Source: IMCC26256 sp046081705 (GTDB lineage: Bacteria > Actinomycetota > Acidimicrobiia > IMCC26256). From it: a stretch of DNA of 22,301 nucleotides. This document shows, in pieces, positions 1 to 7,176 of this stretch. How positions within the stretch are numbered: the stretch's first letter is position 1; each line of letters opens with the position of its first letter. Where the stretch lies: assembly GCA_046081705.1 (NCBI GenBank), contig JBJTWK010000049.1, forward strand, positions 1 through 22,301, given 5' to 3'. The translations under genes were made by a program, and so were the position numbers. The notes beneath the pieces are model-generated. The model was not told the DNA's origin, did no database searches, and saw nothing but the letters and a program-made list of their open reading frames with translations.

Positions 1-372
1 GCTTCTTCGAGCTTCGGGCCGCTCTGTTCTTCTTCGAAGACCTCGAGCACCTTCGCTTCGCCGGCCCGACCGGCTTCGATCGCACCGTGGTTCGTCACCG
101 ACGCCGCTGCACCGCCCGCCGACTCGGCGGCAAACGACTTCGGCCGAATCGCCATGAGGTGCGGCGTCGCGCTCGACAGCGTGCAGGCGACCAGCGTGGT
201 GCCGCCGAAGATCGCCGTACCGAACGTGAGTTGCCCACCGTCGACCGACAACGAGAAACCGTTCGTCAGCACGGGACGGTCGAGCTTGACCGACACGCGA
301 GCGATTGCGTCACGACCGTCGTAGCTCTGCACGAACAGGATCGCGTCGGGGTTCTCGCTCTGCGCGAGCTGG
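1..372 (-). pseudogene. etfA: EtfA (electron transfer flavoprotein alpha) middle segment, inverted fragment
   Basis: Read on the minus strand, an uninterrupted frame of about 124 codons gives QLAQSENPDAILF, SYDGRD, LDRPVLTN, AIFGGTTLV, PHLMAIRPKSF, then an acidic stretch ending SGPKLEE. This matches the end of the N-terminal domain of ETF alpha and the linker before its FAD-binding domain. ETF alpha/beta carries electrons from acyl-CoA dehydrogenases to the respiratory chain. The fragment has no start and no FAD domain; it runs off the left edge and stops abruptly at about 372, where the plus-strand C-terminal piece begins. Composition differs from the rest of the window: roughly 66% GC by hand count, and GAA is at least as common as GAG, whereas neighbouring genes use GAG almost exclusively. 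Seen: the opposite orientation and open frame. Inferred: a chimeric join or a real inversion with foreign or related DNA; not a working gene as it stands. Confidence 0.8.
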
Positions 373-630
373 GCGATCGTCGACGCGGGTTGGGTGCACT
401 ATGCCTTGCAGGTTGGTCAGACCGGCAAGACGGTGAAGCCGAAGGTGTACATCGCGCTCGGCATCTCCGGCGCGACCCAGCACATGGTCGGCATGAAGGG
501 TTCGGACAACATCATCGCCATCAACAAGGACGGCGAGGCCCCGATCTTCTCGGTCGCGGACCTCGGCATCGTCGGCGACGTCACGAAGGTCGTGCCCCAG
601 CTCATCGAGGCCATCAAGGCCAAGGGCTGA
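373..630 (+). pseudogene. etfA: EtfA C-terminal segment (FAD-binding domain), partial
   Basis: The frame beginning AIVDAGWVHYALQVGQTGKT and continuing VYIALGISGATQHMVGM, IIAINKD, APIFSVADLGIVGD, VVPQLIEAIKAKG is the hallmark C-terminal half of ETF alpha. It includes the QTGKT and GISGA(T/I)QH motifs that contact FAD. It ends at TGA 628-630. The residues that should precede it (GGRGLG and the helix before AIVDAGW) are missing. Instead, the upstream DNA is the middle of an ETF alpha in reverse orientation. In this frame a TAG lies at 322-324, so no intact EtfA can be read. Codons up to about 420 (TAT, TTG, GTT, GGT) look unlike the C/G-ending codons after it, so the composition change may fall near 420 inside the conserved QVGQTGKT stretch rather than exactly at 372. 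An ATG at 394 opens the frame but is internal to the protein. Confidence 0.85.
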
Positions 631-636
631 CCGACC

Positions 637-654
637 GCGCGCCGCAGGGCGCGT
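637..654 (+). terminator. Hairpin after etfA 3' end
   Basis: A perfect 6-bp stem CGCGCC / GGCGCG with loop GCAG (638-653), plus a flanking G-T wobble, begins 7 nt after the EtfA stop codon. There is no T tract. In high-GC bacteria such stems often act as terminators without a U run. Confidence 0.4.
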
Positions 655-669
655 CTCCACCACGTCGAC

Positions 670-693
670 GGGGCGGTCCTGCGGGGCCGCCCC
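670..693 (+). terminator. Strong 10-bp terminator-like hairpin
   Basis: GGGGCGGTCC, loop TGCG, GGGCCGCCCC: a 10-bp stem with one G-T wobble and a 4-nt loop. It lies between the EtfA stop and the promoter of the phosphotransferase at 741. No T tract follows. With the hairpin at 637-654 it probably separates the two transcription units. Confidence 0.5.
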
Positions 694-727
694 GCTCGCG
701 TCCGGGTTCGGAGCGGCGCGGGCTGCC

Positions 728-733
728 TAGGAT
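728..733 (+). promoter_or_regulatory. -10 hexamer TAGGAT for leaderless phosphotransferase gene
   Basis: TAGGAT ends 7 nt before the GTG at 741, with no Shine-Dalgarno sequence in the gap. This is the geometry expected if transcription starts at the initiation codon. It also supports 741 as the start rather than the longer open frame upstream. Confidence 0.6.
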
Positions 734-740
734 CCGCGCC

Positions 741-1766
741 GTGAGCCGTCCCGACCTCGTCGACCCCGATGTGCTCGGCGGCTGGCTCGACGACCTCGGG
801 CTCCCGGGCACGGGTCGTCCGGACGTCGAGCGGATCACGACCGGCCACTCCAACGAGGTGTTCGCGGTCTCTCGCGGCGGCACGGAGTGGGCGCTCCGCC
901 GGCCGCCGCGCACGCCGCTGTCGCCGACCGCGCACGACGTGGCGCGGGAGGCGCGCCTCATCCGGGCCCTCGCCGCGAGCGGGGCCCCGGTCCCGCTGCC
1001 CGAGGTGGTGGCCTTCGAGCCCGATCGTCTCGGCGTGCCCGCGTACCTCATGGCCCGCCTCCACGGGGTGGTGGTCCGCGAGACGATGCCGCCCGAGCTG
1101 ACCGGGGACGAGGACGCGCCGCGTGCGATCGCCGAGTCGCTCGTCGACCTGCTCGTGGCGATCCACGAGGTCGACTGGCGGGCCGCGGGCCTCGATGGCT
1201 TCGGCCGACCGGACGGCTACCTCGAACGGCAGGTGCCGCGATGGGTCGGCCAGCTCGATCGCTACCGCACCCGCCCGCTGCCCGAGGTCGACGACGCCGC
1301 GGCCTGGCTCAGCGCGCACACGCCGGCGATGCAGGCGCCGACGATCATCCACGGCGACTACAAGCCCGACAACGTGATGTTCGAGGCGGGGCTCCCCGTG
1401 CGACCGCTCGCCGTGCTCGACTGGGAGCAGGCGACCATCGGTGATCCGCTCGTCGACCTCGGCTGGATGCTCGGGCTCTGGCTCGACCCCGGCGAGTCGT
1501 CGGTGTTCGCCGGCGCGAACGCGGCCCTCCTGGCGCACGGTCCGGTGCCGACCCGGGCCGATCTGGCGGAACGGTACGCGGCCGCCTCGGGGCGCGACCT
1601 CGAGCACCTCGCCTTCTACTGCGTGCTCGGACTCTTCAAGCTGGCCTGCGTGATGGAGGGTTCCTACGCCCGCTTCGCCGCAGGCACCAGCGACGACCCG
1701 CTGTTCGCGTTCCTGGCGGACGGGGTGCCCGCGCTGGCGCGTCGGGCGTTGACCTTCGCCGACTGA
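741..1766 (+). CDS. APH-family phosphotransferase (ACAD10/11-like kinase domain)
   Basis: A 341-residue protein of the aminoglycoside phosphotransferase/choline kinase fold. Visible landmarks are a GHSN glycine-rich loop (about 35-38), catalytic HGDYKPDN (H204, D206, N211) and the metal-binding DWE (227-229) followed by IGDP. Proteins of this shape are common next to acyl-CoA metabolism genes and resemble the N-terminal kinase-like part of ACAD10/ACAD11, which phosphorylates 4-hydroxyacyl-CoAs; the substrate here is not known. The GTG at 741 is chosen because homology begins there, a TAGGAT hexamer lies 7 nt upstream, and upstream codons in the same frame are antisense or out of frame to EtfA. 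It faces xthA convergently with a 15-bp gap. Antibiotic resistance is unlikely given the family and context. Confidence 0.85.
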   Translation: MSRPDLVDPDVLGGWLDDLGLPGTGRPDVERITTGHSNEVFAVSRGGTEWALRRPPRTPLSPTAHDVAREARLIRALAASGAPVPLPEVVAFEPDRLGVPAYLMARLHGVVVRETMPPELTGDEDAPRAIAESLVDLLVAIHEVDWRAAGLDGFGRPDGYLERQVPRWVGQLDRYRTRPLPEVDDAAAWLSAHTPAMQAPTIIHGDYKPDNVMFEAGLPVRPLAVLDWEQATIGDPLVDLGWMLGLWLDPGESSVFAGANAALLAHGPVPTRADLAERYAAASGRDLEHLAFYCVLGLFKLACVMEGSYARFAAGTSDDPLFAFLADGVPALARRALTFAD

Positions 1767-1781
1767 GCGCCCGGTGCGGCG

Positions 1782-2558
1782 TCAGTCGCGCAGGTCGAAG
1801 ATCACCGGCGCGTGGTCGGACGGCTTCTCGCCCTTGCGGGCGTCGCGGTCGACCCGGGCCGCGGTGAGCCGCGCCGCGATCGGGGCGGTGACGTAGGCGA
1901 GGTCGATGCGCATGCCGCGGCCCTGGTGGAAGTCCCCGCCGCGGTAGTCCCAGAACGAGAATCCGTTCGCCTCGTCGTCGACGGCACGGAACGCGTCCGT
2001 GAGGCCCCACTCGCGCAGGGTGGCGAGCGCGTCGCGCTCCGGACCCGTGACGTGCGTGGAGAGGGTGAACTTCGTGATGTCCCAGACGTCGCGGTCCTCG
2101 GGCACCACGTTGAAGTCGCCGAGGAGCACGAGGGGCTCGTCGGGGGAGTGGTTCGCCTCGAGGTACTCGGCGAGTCGCTCGAACCAGACGAGCTTGCGGT
2201 CGTAGAACTCGCTCGGCACCTCACGACCGTTCGGCACGTAGACGTCGATGAACCGCACGCCGCCGCAGACCGCGCTCACGAGCCGGGCGTCGCCCTCGTA
2301 GGGGTCCTCAAGGCCGTCGAAGCCGTGCGTGGTCGCCTCGAGGCCGACCCGGGAGAGGATCGCCACGCCGTTCCACCGCCCCTCGCCGTGGTGGACCGCC
2401 TCGTACCCGAGCGCCGCGAAGGTGTCGTACGGGAACGCCTCCGGCGTCATCTTCGTCTCCTGGACGCAGAGCACGTCGCAGTCGGCCGCGGCGAGCCAGG
2501 GCTCGACGCGCGGCATGCGGGCCTTGAGGGACGCGACGTTCCATGTCGTGAAGCGCAT
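1782..2558 (-). CDS. xthA: Exodeoxyribonuclease III
   Basis: A 258-residue endonuclease/exonuclease/phosphatase-fold enzyme of normal XthA length. It acts in base excision repair, cutting 5' of abasic sites and degrading 3' ends of duplex DNA. Catalytic signatures are all present: N7 in TTWNVASLK, E34 in CVQETK, Y107 in VYVPNG, D148/N150 in LLGDFN, D219 in MRIDLAYVT and D248-H249 in SDHAP. The DLAYVT segment and the length favour the ExoIII branch over eukaryote-like Ape1. The ATG at 2558 has a TAGGGT hexamer 7 nt upstream and no Shine-Dalgarno, so the message is probably leaderless and monocistronic. The promoter sits in the 17-bp gap after the stop of the upstream phosphotransferase. Confidence 0.92.
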   Translation of the reverse strand: MRFTTWNVASLKARMPRVEPWLAAADCDVLCVQETKMTPEAFPYDTFAALGYEAVHHGEGRWNGVAILSRVGLEATTHGFDGLEDPYEGDARLVSAVCGGVRFIDVYVPNGREVPSEFYDRKLVWFERLAEYLEANHSPDEPLVLLGDFNVVPEDRDVWDITKFTLSTHVTGPERDALATLREWGLTDAFRAVDDEANGFSFWDYRGGDFHQGRGMRIDLAYVTAPIAARLTAARVDRDARKGEKPSDHAPVIFDLRD

Positions 2559-2565
2559 GGCGGCG

Positions 2566-2571
2566 ACCCTA
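2566..2571 (-). promoter_or_regulatory. -10 hexamer TAGGGT for leaderless xthA
   Basis: On the minus strand TAGGGT ends 7 nt before the ATG at 2558. No ribosome-binding site fits in the gap. No clear -35 box is visible about 17 nt upstream. Confidence 0.6.
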
Positions 2572-2575
2572 CCGG

Positions 2576-3973
2576 TCAGTCCGGGGCGCCCGCGTAGTCG
2601 GGGTTCGACACCGCGAGCTTGCTCCGCACCGTCTCGCGTACCGCGGTGAGCGTCGCCGCGTCGACCGGCGCGCCGTCGCGGATCGAGGTCGCGAGTTCGT
2701 CGATGAGCGCGGCCACAGGCGCGTCGTGGCCCAGGAGATCGGCGAGCCGGTCGCGCACGACCGCGGCCGCGCCGGGTCCGATCGCGAGTTCACGCTCGAC
2801 CATGCCGAGGACGTTCGTCGCGACCCGGGCGTGGAACGCGACCCGACCCTCGGTGGCCGGCATGACGTCGCGTTCGAGGTACTCGCGCACCGCAGCGACG
2901 AGGTTCGCCACGGTCGGCACGTCGTGGGCCGTCGCGGCCGGCATGGGCACCACGCTCCAGCCCGGATCCGCACCCGGATCGGGTCCGGCGATGAGGGTGA
3001 GGAGGTCCCACTCGGTCTCGGCGACCCGGCGGCCGAGCGCCGCGTTCTCGACCGACCGCACGAACCCGTGCTCGTGGGCCGCGCACTGCATCTGGCAGAT
3101 GACGCCCCACTTCAGGGTGCCGAACACCTCCCAGTACCGGACGTGCTCGGGGTCGACGGGGTCGCCGCCCGCGGCGACGTACGAGGCGATGAGGTCGTCG
3201 AGATCGCCGAAGCCGCCGACCCGACGGTCGTCGACGCCGAAGCGCCACGAGCGCACGCAGACCCAACCGAGGTCCTCGATCGGGTCGCCGAGGTGCGAGA
3301 GCTCCCAGTCGAGGACCGACCGGATGCCCTCGGGGCCGACGATGAAGTTGCCGTTGCGGAAGTCGCCATGCACGAGGCGGGCCCCGCCGGCGGGCAGCGG
3401 CGGCGCGTGGTCCGCGAGCCACCGCAGCGCGAGCTCGAAGGCCGGGTGCGGCGCGCCGAACCCGTCGATGAGTCCGCGGTACTGGGCGATCTGGGCCGGC
3501 GCGTCGAGGAGGTCGAGCGCCGGGAGCGTGTCGAGCGGGGTCGCGTGGATGCGGGCGAGCGCCTCACCGCACTGCGCGGTGAGCCGGGTCCGGGCGTCGC
3601 CGTACTCCTCGTCGCGCAGGATCCGACGGGCGATCGTCTCGCCCTCGATGCGGTCCATCACGAACCCCGCGCCGAGGTCGTCGCCCGCATCGAGGAGGAA
3701 CCGCACGCGCGGCACCGCCACGCCGGCCGCGCCGACGGCCCGCAGCAGGTCGAACTCCGCCTCGCGGCCGACCTGGCCGACGTGCGCACCGGGGTCGCGT
3801 CGGAGCACGAGTTCGAGGCGCGTGCCGTCCGGCGTGCACGCGTCGAACGACCAGGTCTCGCGGGACGCGCCGCCGGACAGCCGGCGCAGGCCCTCGATCG
3901 TGACGGGGGTGCCGAGACCGCGCCCCGCGGCGGCCGCGAGGGTGTCGACCTCGATCGTGCGCCGACGACTCAC
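2576..3973 (-). CDS. APH-family phosphotransferase fused to a DUF6285 domain
   Basis: A 465-residue, two-part protein. Residues about 25-330 are an APH/choline-kinase fold with SGGASRETW (33-41), HGDFRNGNF (H202, D204, N209) and DWELSHLGDP (D222). Residues about 348-460, starting VPTVANLVAAVREYLERDV, match DUF6285, a helical domain usually encoded as a separate gene beside an acyl-CoA dehydrogenase and an APH protein. The fusion supports a shared function, but the substrate is unknown. The GTG start at 3973 overlaps the TGA of the upstream gene as GTGA, so translation is probably coupled. In-frame codons upstream of 3973 lie inside that gene and lack family similarity. Domain names come from recognition, not a search. 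Confidence 0.8.
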   Translation of the reverse strand: MSRRRTIEVDTLAAAAGRGLGTPVTIEGLRRLSGGASRETWSFDACTPDGTRLELVLRRDPGAHVGQVGREAEFDLLRAVGAAGVAVPRVRFLLDAGDDLGAGFVMDRIEGETIARRILRDEEYGDARTRLTAQCGEALARIHATPLDTLPALDLLDAPAQIAQYRGLIDGFGAPHPAFELALRWLADHAPPLPAGGARLVHGDFRNGNFIVGPEGIRSVLDWELSHLGDPIEDLGWVCVRSWRFGVDDRRVGGFGDLDDLIASYVAAGGDPVDPEHVRYWEVFGTLKWGVICQMQCAAHEHGFVRSVENAALGRRVAETEWDLLTLIAGPDPGADPGWSVVPMPAATAHDVPTVANLVAAVREYLERDVMPATEGRVAFHARVATNVLGMVERELAIGPGAAAVVRDRLADLLGHDAPVAALIDELATSIRDGAPVDAATLTAVRETVRSKLAVSNPDYAGAPD

Positions 3974-4983
3974 GCGTCGGCGCCCACCGGTCGACCGTCG
4001 ACGATCTGGTCGAGGTACTCGGAGAGGCCGTAACCCGTGCGTCCGTTCCACTCCCAGCGGGTCATGCCCTCGCTGATGCGGGTGACGAGCTGCTCGCCGT
4101 CGGGGGTCGTGCGGCGGTTGCGCAGCGGCACCATCGACATGACCTCACCGGTGATGACGTGCTCCTTGCCGCCGGCCCGCACGGTGGCGGTGATGCGCTG
4201 GTGGTAGGTGTCCTCGCCGGTCCACTCGGTGTCGACCTCGCAGTGGTCGACGTGGGTGTACGCGCCGTCCTCGAACACGACGCCGCCCATGCGCACCTTG
4301 CCGTCCTGGGACACGATGCGCGACACCATGAAGCCCGCGTCGTCGCCGAAGTTCATGGTGAGCCAGCGGTAGTACCACGGGGCCTGCCAGTAGCGGGGCC
4401 CCCACGAGTGGTCGCGGAGGCCGTAGCCGTCGATCTCCCACTCCTCGTCGCCGACCCGGATCGAGCCGCGGGCGCCGACGTGCTGCTCGTAGTGGCCGCG
4501 TGCGAAGCCGCCCGAGAGGTCCTCGGTGAGGGAGGACCCGTCGTCGTTGACCGGCTCGCCGCCCATCATCGGCGACACGCCGTAGTAGTCGAGGTGCGCC
4601 TCGACCTCGGTCCACGGGCTCTCGGTGAACGCCTTGCGCGGGTTCGCCATCACGAGTGGATCGTCGAGGATCACCGCGCGGCCCGAGTAGGAGACGGTGA
4701 GGGCCTCGAACGGCGTGACGACCTCGAACCGCATCCCGCCCGCGTCGAACGCGTCGTTGTGCTCGATCCGCGGTCGATCGAACATGAATGCCACGCGGCC
4801 GTCGGGGAGGTAGAGGCAGGTGGTCATCTCCGCGTAGCCCTCGTTGGCGCGGTTGCCGAGCCGGAAGAACCCGCCCATCCCCGCGGCGGGGTCGTACACG
4901 TTGAAGTACATGCTCTCGTTGAAGTTCGAGGCCTCCTCGAGGGAGTGCATGTACTCGTCGGCCGGGTCCAGTCGGATGCGCAT
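3970..4983 (-). CDS. DUF7064/DUF7065-like (AttH-like) protein
   Basis: About 337 residues, soluble, with no signal peptide. The pattern ESMYFNVYD, then a long beta-rich body, then the motif GYGLRDHSWGPRYW (187-199) is typical of an uncharacterised actinobacterial family now split into DUF7065 and DUF7064, distantly like AttH/CrtC lipocalin-type hydratases. The conserved RDHSWG residues could form an active site; no reaction is established. The start is uncertain: GTG 4998, ATG 4992 and ATG 4983 are all in frame. I prefer 4983 because AGGA sits 9 nt upstream. The gene overlaps the APH-DUF6285 gene by GTGA, and this pairing suggests joint action on an acyl-CoA or lipid-like substrate (inference). 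Confidence 0.65.
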   Translation of the reverse strand: MRIRLDPADEYMHSLEEASNFNESMYFNVYDPAAGMGGFFRLGNRANEGYAEMTTCLYLPDGRVAFMFDRPRIEHNDAFDAGGMRFEVVTPFEALTVSYSGRAVILDDPLVMANPRKAFTESPWTEVEAHLDYYGVSPMMGGEPVNDDGSSLTEDLSGGFARGHYEQHVGARGSIRVGDEEWEIDGYGLRDHSWGPRYWQAPWYYRWLTMNFGDDAGFMVSRIVSQDGKVRMGGVVFEDGAYTHVDHCEVDTEWTGEDTYHQRITATVRAGGKEHVITGEVMSMVPLRNRRTTPDGEQLVTRISEGMTRWEWNGRTGYGLSEYLDQIVDGRPVGADA

Positions 4984-5013
4984 GGGTTGCATCCTCACGC
5001 CTGCTTGACGCCG

Positions 5014-5025
5014 CCCGCAAGCGGG
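5014..5025. promoter_or_regulatory. Palindrome in divergent promoter, possible operator
   Basis: CCCGC-AA-GCGGG lies between the divergent DUF7064-like gene (start 4983) and the gluconolactonase gene (start 5043). Neither gene has the TAGGGT-type hexamer seen before other genes here. The palindrome could be an operator controlling both directions or just a GC-rich hairpin. Confidence 0.3.
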
Positions 5026-5042
5026 TGGTGGGCTGCCCGACC

Positions 5043-5960
5043 ATGACTGCCGAACCGACCCTCATCGCCTCCGGCCTCGGGTTCCCCGAGGGCCCCGTCT
5101 GGATGCCGGACGGCACCCTGCTCTGCGTCGAGCTCAAGAACCGGCGGGTCGACCGGATCCACCCCGACGGGCGGATCGAGGTCGTCGCGGAGCCGGGCGG
5201 CAGCCCGAACGGCTTGGCGATCGGCCCCGACGGGGCCGCCTACGTGTGCAACAGCGGGGGCTGGGGCTTCCACGAGATCATGGGCGTCACGGTCACCGAG
5301 ATGCTCCAGCCCGACGACTACTCGGGCGGTCGGATCGAACGGGTCGACCTCGACACCGGCGAGGTGACGGTCCTCCACACCGGGTGCGACGGCAACCCGC
5401 TCATGGGACCGAACGACCTGGTGTTCGACACGACGGGCAACCTGTGGTTCACCGATCACGGGAAGATCCGGGCGCGCGAGCGTGACCACGGCGGCGTCTA
5501 CTACGCGACCCCCGACGGGTCGTCGATCACCGAGGTCATCTACCCCCTCGAGTCGCCGAACGGGATCGGCCTGTCGCCCGACGGTTCGGTGCTCTACGTC
5601 GCCGAGACGCACACCGGGCGGGTCATCCAGTGGCCGGTCGAGGCGCCGGGCGTCGTCGGGCGGCCCGGGCTCATCGGGCATCGCGGTGAGGTGCTCGCCG
5701 GCCTCCCCGGGATGCAGTTGCTCGACTCCCTCGCGGTCGACTCCGAGGGGTACGTGGTGGTCGGCACCCTGGTGAACGGCGGACTCACCGTCATCGCGCC
5801 CGACGGCTCGAGCGTGGAGCACGTGCCGCTGCCCGACCTCCTCGTCACCAACGTCTGCTTCGGCGGCGAGGACCTGCGCACGGCGTACGTGACCTGCTCG
5901 GGCACCGGCACGATCCACGCGATCGACTGGCCGCGCCCGGGCCTCCGCCTCAACTTCTGA
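5043..5960 (+). CDS. SMP-30/gluconolactonase/LRE family protein
   Basis: A 305-residue six-bladed beta-propeller of the SMP-30/gluconolactonase family. These metal-dependent enzymes hydrolyse aldonolactones or other lactones and esters. The expected pattern is present: GLGFPEGPVW with metal ligand E16, repeated PDG(T/R/A/S) blade turns (22-24, 41-43, 62-64, 157-159, 179-181), GPNDLVFD (122-129), SPNGIGLSPDG with N173, and LLDSLAVDSEG with D228. There is no signal peptide, so it is cytoplasmic. The ATG at 5043 is preferred over an in-frame codon 18 nt upstream because homology starts at MTAEPTLIASGLGFPEG. It diverges from the DUF7064-like gene and is followed by the racemase gene. The true substrate cannot be read from the sequence. 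Confidence 0.85.
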   Translation: MTAEPTLIASGLGFPEGPVWMPDGTLLCVELKNRRVDRIHPDGRIEVVAEPGGSPNGLAIGPDGAAYVCNSGGWGFHEIMGVTVTEMLQPDDYSGGRIERVDLDTGEVTVLHTGCDGNPLMGPNDLVFDTTGNLWFTDHGKIRARERDHGGVYYATPDGSSITEVIYPLESPNGIGLSPDGSVLYVAETHTGRVIQWPVEAPGVVGRPGLIGHRGEVLAGLPGMQLLDSLAVDSEGYVVVGTLVNGGLTVIAPDGSSVEHVPLPDLLVTNVCFGGEDLRTAYVTCSGTGTIHAIDWPRPGLRLNF

Positions 5961-5978
5961 CCCCGTCGATTCCGGACC

Positions 5979-5984
5979 TAGGGT
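5979..5984 (+). promoter_or_regulatory. Possible -10 hexamer TAGGGT with leader for racemase gene
   Basis: TAGGGT lies 47 nt before the GTG at 6032. A GGGGC-GGTC-GCCCC hairpin (5996-6009) and a GGAGGAG ribosome-binding site (6018-6024, 7 nt before the start) follow. Unlike its neighbours this gene would therefore have a short leader of about 40 nt. Confidence 0.4.
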
Positions 5985-6031
5985 TCGACCCCTCGGGGCG
6001 GTCGCCCCGCCGAGCGCGGAGGAGTGGGCAC

Positions 6032-7168
6032 GTGGCCGGACCGCTGAGTGGAGTGCGCATCGTCGAGCTGGCCGGGATCGGACCGGGTCCGTTCGCGGCG
6101 ATGATGCTGTCGGACATGGGTGCGGACATCATCCGCGTCGAGCGCGCACAGTCGGTGCGCGACGAGATCCCCGAGTACCCGCCCTTCGATCTGCTGAACC
6201 GCGGTCGCCGGTCCGTCGGGGTCGATCTCAAGCGTCCGGAGGGCATCGAGACGGTGATGCGCCTCGTCGAGGGTGCGGACGCGCTCATCGAGGGGTTCCG
6301 GCCCGGCGTGACCGAACGGCTCGGCCTCGGTCCGGACGACTGCCTCGCCCGCAACCCTCGCCTCGTCTACGGCCGGATGACCGGCTGGGGTCAGGACGGG
6401 CCGTACGCGCAGTCGGCCGGACACGACATCAACTACATCGCCCTCGCCGGCGCGCTCGCCCACATGGGCCGGCGCGGCGAGAAGCCCACGCCGCCGATCA
6501 ACCTCGTCGGTGACTTCGGCGGCGGGGGGATGCTCATGGCCTTCGGCGTCGCGTGCGGCCTCCTCGAGGCGTCGCGCAGCGGCCGGGGCCAGGTCATCGA
6601 CGCGGCCATGGTCGACGGGTCGGCCGTGCTCATGGCGATGTTCCACGCGTGGCCGGGCTGGGGCGAGCGGGGCACGAACCTCCTCGACACCGGCGCCCCC
6701 TTCTACGACACGTACGAGTGCAAGGACGGACACCACATCTCGCTCGGCTCCCTCGAGCCGCAGTTCTACGCGGAACTCGTCGCACGCCTCGACCTCGGCG
6801 ACGAGTTCGACCTTGCGAAGCAGATGGACCCCAGCACCTACGAGATGCAGCGCGAGCGGCTCACGGCGTTGTTCCTCACCCGTACCCGGGACGAGTGGAA
6901 CGAGATCCTCGAGTACTCGGACGCGTGCTACGCGCCGGTGCTCACGATGCAGGAGGCCGCCGAGCATCCGCACATGGTCGCCCGGGGCACGTTCGTCGAG
7001 GAGTTCGGCGTGCGCCAGCCCGCACCGGCGCCCCGGTTCAGCCGTACGCCCGGAGCCATCCAGGGCGCACCGGCCTGGCCGGGCCAGCACACCGACGCCG
7101 CGCTCGCGGACTGGGGCTTCTCGACCGAGGACCTCGCGCGACTGCGGGAGGCCGGCGCCATCCGCTGA
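6032..7168 (+). CDS. mcr: Alpha-methylacyl-CoA racemase (CaiB/BaiF CoA-transferase family)
   Basis: A 378-residue family III CoA-transferase fold protein whose details match alpha-methylacyl-CoA racemase (AMACR/Mcr) rather than a true CoA transferase. The N-terminal PLSGVRIVELAGIGPGPFA is typical. The catalytic H131-D132 in AGHDINYIAL, D161 in INLVGDFGGG and E242 in SLEPQFYAEL correspond to the His/Asp/Glu set known for the mycobacterial enzyme. It would interconvert (2R)- and (2S)-methyl-branched acyl-CoAs so that they can enter beta-oxidation, for example from branched fatty acids or sterol side chains. GTG 6032 is preceded by a strong GGAGGAG. It converges on the ferric-reductase-like gene with an 8-bp gap. 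It fits the acyl-CoA theme of the EtfA and APH/DUF6285 genes nearby. Confidence 0.88.
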   Translation: MAGPLSGVRIVELAGIGPGPFAAMMLSDMGADIIRVERAQSVRDEIPEYPPFDLLNRGRRSVGVDLKRPEGIETVMRLVEGADALIEGFRPGVTERLGLGPDDCLARNPRLVYGRMTGWGQDGPYAQSAGHDINYIALAGALAHMGRRGEKPTPPINLVGDFGGGGMLMAFGVACGLLEASRSGRGQVIDAAMVDGSAVLMAMFHAWPGWGERGTNLLDTGAPFYDTYECKDGHHISLGSLEPQFYAELVARLDLGDEFDLAKQMDPSTYEMQRERLTALFLTRTRDEWNEILEYSDACYAPVLTMQEAAEHPHMVARGTFVEEFGVRQPAPAPRFSRTPGAIQGAPAWPGQHTDAALADWGFSTEDLARLREAGAIR

Positions 7169-7176
7169 GGCGTCGC

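Noticed and set aside
87..740. In-frame N-terminal extension of the phosphotransferase gene, giving 559 residues
   Set aside because: It crosses both EtfA fragments in a wrong frame, is Arg-rich and unlike any protein; the family match and a promoter hexamer begin at 741.
741..1766. Aminoglycoside resistance gene
   Set aside because: The APH fold alone does not imply resistance; the acyl-CoA context and similarity to ACAD10/11-type kinases argue otherwise.
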